DNA of 64,000 nt, from assembly GCA_900239685.1 (NCBI GenBank), contig OENT01000770.1, positions 1 to 64,000 on the forward strand, in the 5' to 3' direction. The position numbers and the translations under genes are program-made. The DNA comes from Rotaria macrura (taxonomy: Eukaryota > Rotifera > Eurotatoria > Philodinida > Philodinidae). The notes under the pieces were generated by a model. That model worked only from the letters and a program-made list of their open reading frames with translations, was not told the DNA's origin and ran no database searches. Shown here piece by piece: positions 63,460 to 64,000 of this stretch (position 1 is its first letter; every line of letters begins with the position of its first letter).

Positions 63460-63933
63460 CTAAGTCGATTGAATTGTTCTTGCACTGAAAAGAATTAATC
63501 CCACCGTCATTAAACTTAAAATACTACTAATGAAGACAAAATAAATAGAATAACCAACTTGACTTAAATTAAGATCTCGTGGATACAATAAAATACTAAG
63601 AACAAGTAAAATAAGACCTGGAATAAGTATTAAGATCGTTGAATAAACTAGGAGACGATCATTTTTTCTGTATCTCCGTATTGTTGATAAAATCAGCGCA
63701 ATAGATAACATGACAACAGCAGATATAGCGAAAGCTTGAGATTTAAAATACGGTTGCTTATGACAATTATCTAGGTACACTGATGAATACGATAGAGATG
63801 TTTGATGATGGCAAATAACCCATAAACCTTCATTAAATTCGTTAGATAAACTTTGATACCAATAATTAGTTGTTATACCAATAACAGCGAATCCCCAAGA
63901 AACAACGAGAATAATAATAATAAATAACTGCAT
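63460..63933 (-). CDS. Claudin/PMP22-like four-TM protein
   Basis: A 157-aa frame with four hydrophobic spans (about residues 2-22, 66-86, 95-116 and 127-150). The first extracellular loop has the family signature W...GLW..C...C (NYWYQSL, then NEGLWVIC, then DNC), which in claudins and PMP22 relatives forms the loop disulfide and the cell-contact surface. A role in junction or membrane organisation is inferred from this. The frame stays open upstream of ATG 63933 to the window edge (VKRKGTVAVN before the Met), so the true start or an earlier exon may lie beyond the window. A basic stretch directly before TM1 would fit the family N-terminus. AATAAA on the minus strand lies 43 bp past the stop. 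Confidence 0.7.
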   Translation of the reverse strand: MQLFIIIILVVSWGFAVIGITTNYWYQSLSNEFNEGLWVICHHQTSLSYSSVYLDNCHKQPYFKSQAFAISAVVMLSIALILSTIRRYRKNDRLLVYSTILILIPGLILLVLSILLYPRDLNLSQVGYSIYFVFISSILSLMTVGLILFSARTIQST

Positions 63934-64000
63934 GTTAACGGCAACTGTTCCTTTTCTTTTAACAGAATATAAGTCAACTATGTTAGCTGGCCAAATGATA

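Noticed and set aside
1-64000. CRISPR arrays, operons, phage or virus-derived genes
   Set aside because: No regularly spaced repeats, no polycistronic bacterial-type gene runs, and no reverse transcriptase, integrase, transposase or capsid motifs were seen.

Overview
This is nuclear DNA of a small invertebrate, most likely a bdelloid rotifer. The sequence is AT-rich. Genes are cut by many short GT-AG introns of about 36-90 nt. The proteins are animal (WDHD1/Ctf4, PRDX6, SETD4, DIPK1/FAM69, a PB1-ZZ protein, a claudin-like protein). There is also an F-box/leucine-rich protein of a kind expanded in bdelloids and an intronless cytochrome-b5 fusion desaturase. The species assignment is inference.

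Layout. 1-6 kb: a three-exon F-box gene surrounded by short inverted-repeat DNA elements, including three copies of a CCCAGGTCGA-ended family and a 172-bp-arm foldback. 6-15 kb: gene-poor DNA with another foldback (7156-7533), a perfect 213-bp palindrome around a single N (10523-10949), an intact tRNA-Asp and a decayed tRNA-Asp copy. 15-23.5 kb: a seven-exon coiled-coil gene, then a DIPK1-like protein-kinase-fold gene whose last exon is separated by a 5.2-kb intron. 25.5-31 kb: a SETD4-like methyltransferase split by a 2.1-kb intron that holds a TIR element, then a complete six-exon PRDX6. 31-49 kb: mostly empty, with a tail-anchored protein (minus), a front-end desaturase (plus) and a PB1-ZZ p62-like gene (plus). 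49-56.5 kb: a secreted protein (minus) and an 18-exon WDHD1/Ctf4 gene (minus, 893 aa). 56.5-64 kb: mostly empty, with a second copy of a GATCGGAT-rich repeat and a claudin-like gene at the right edge.

The genes belong to unrelated housekeeping processes (replication fork, peroxide removal, lysine methylation, lipid desaturation, selective autophagy) and are not an operon or cluster. Exon models were built by hand from splice signals, reading-phase agreement and family resemblance; where every phase closes, confidence is high. I found no convincing new biological system. The most unusual items are the foldback elements, the N-centred palindrome, the very long introns and the p62-like protein without a UBA domain.
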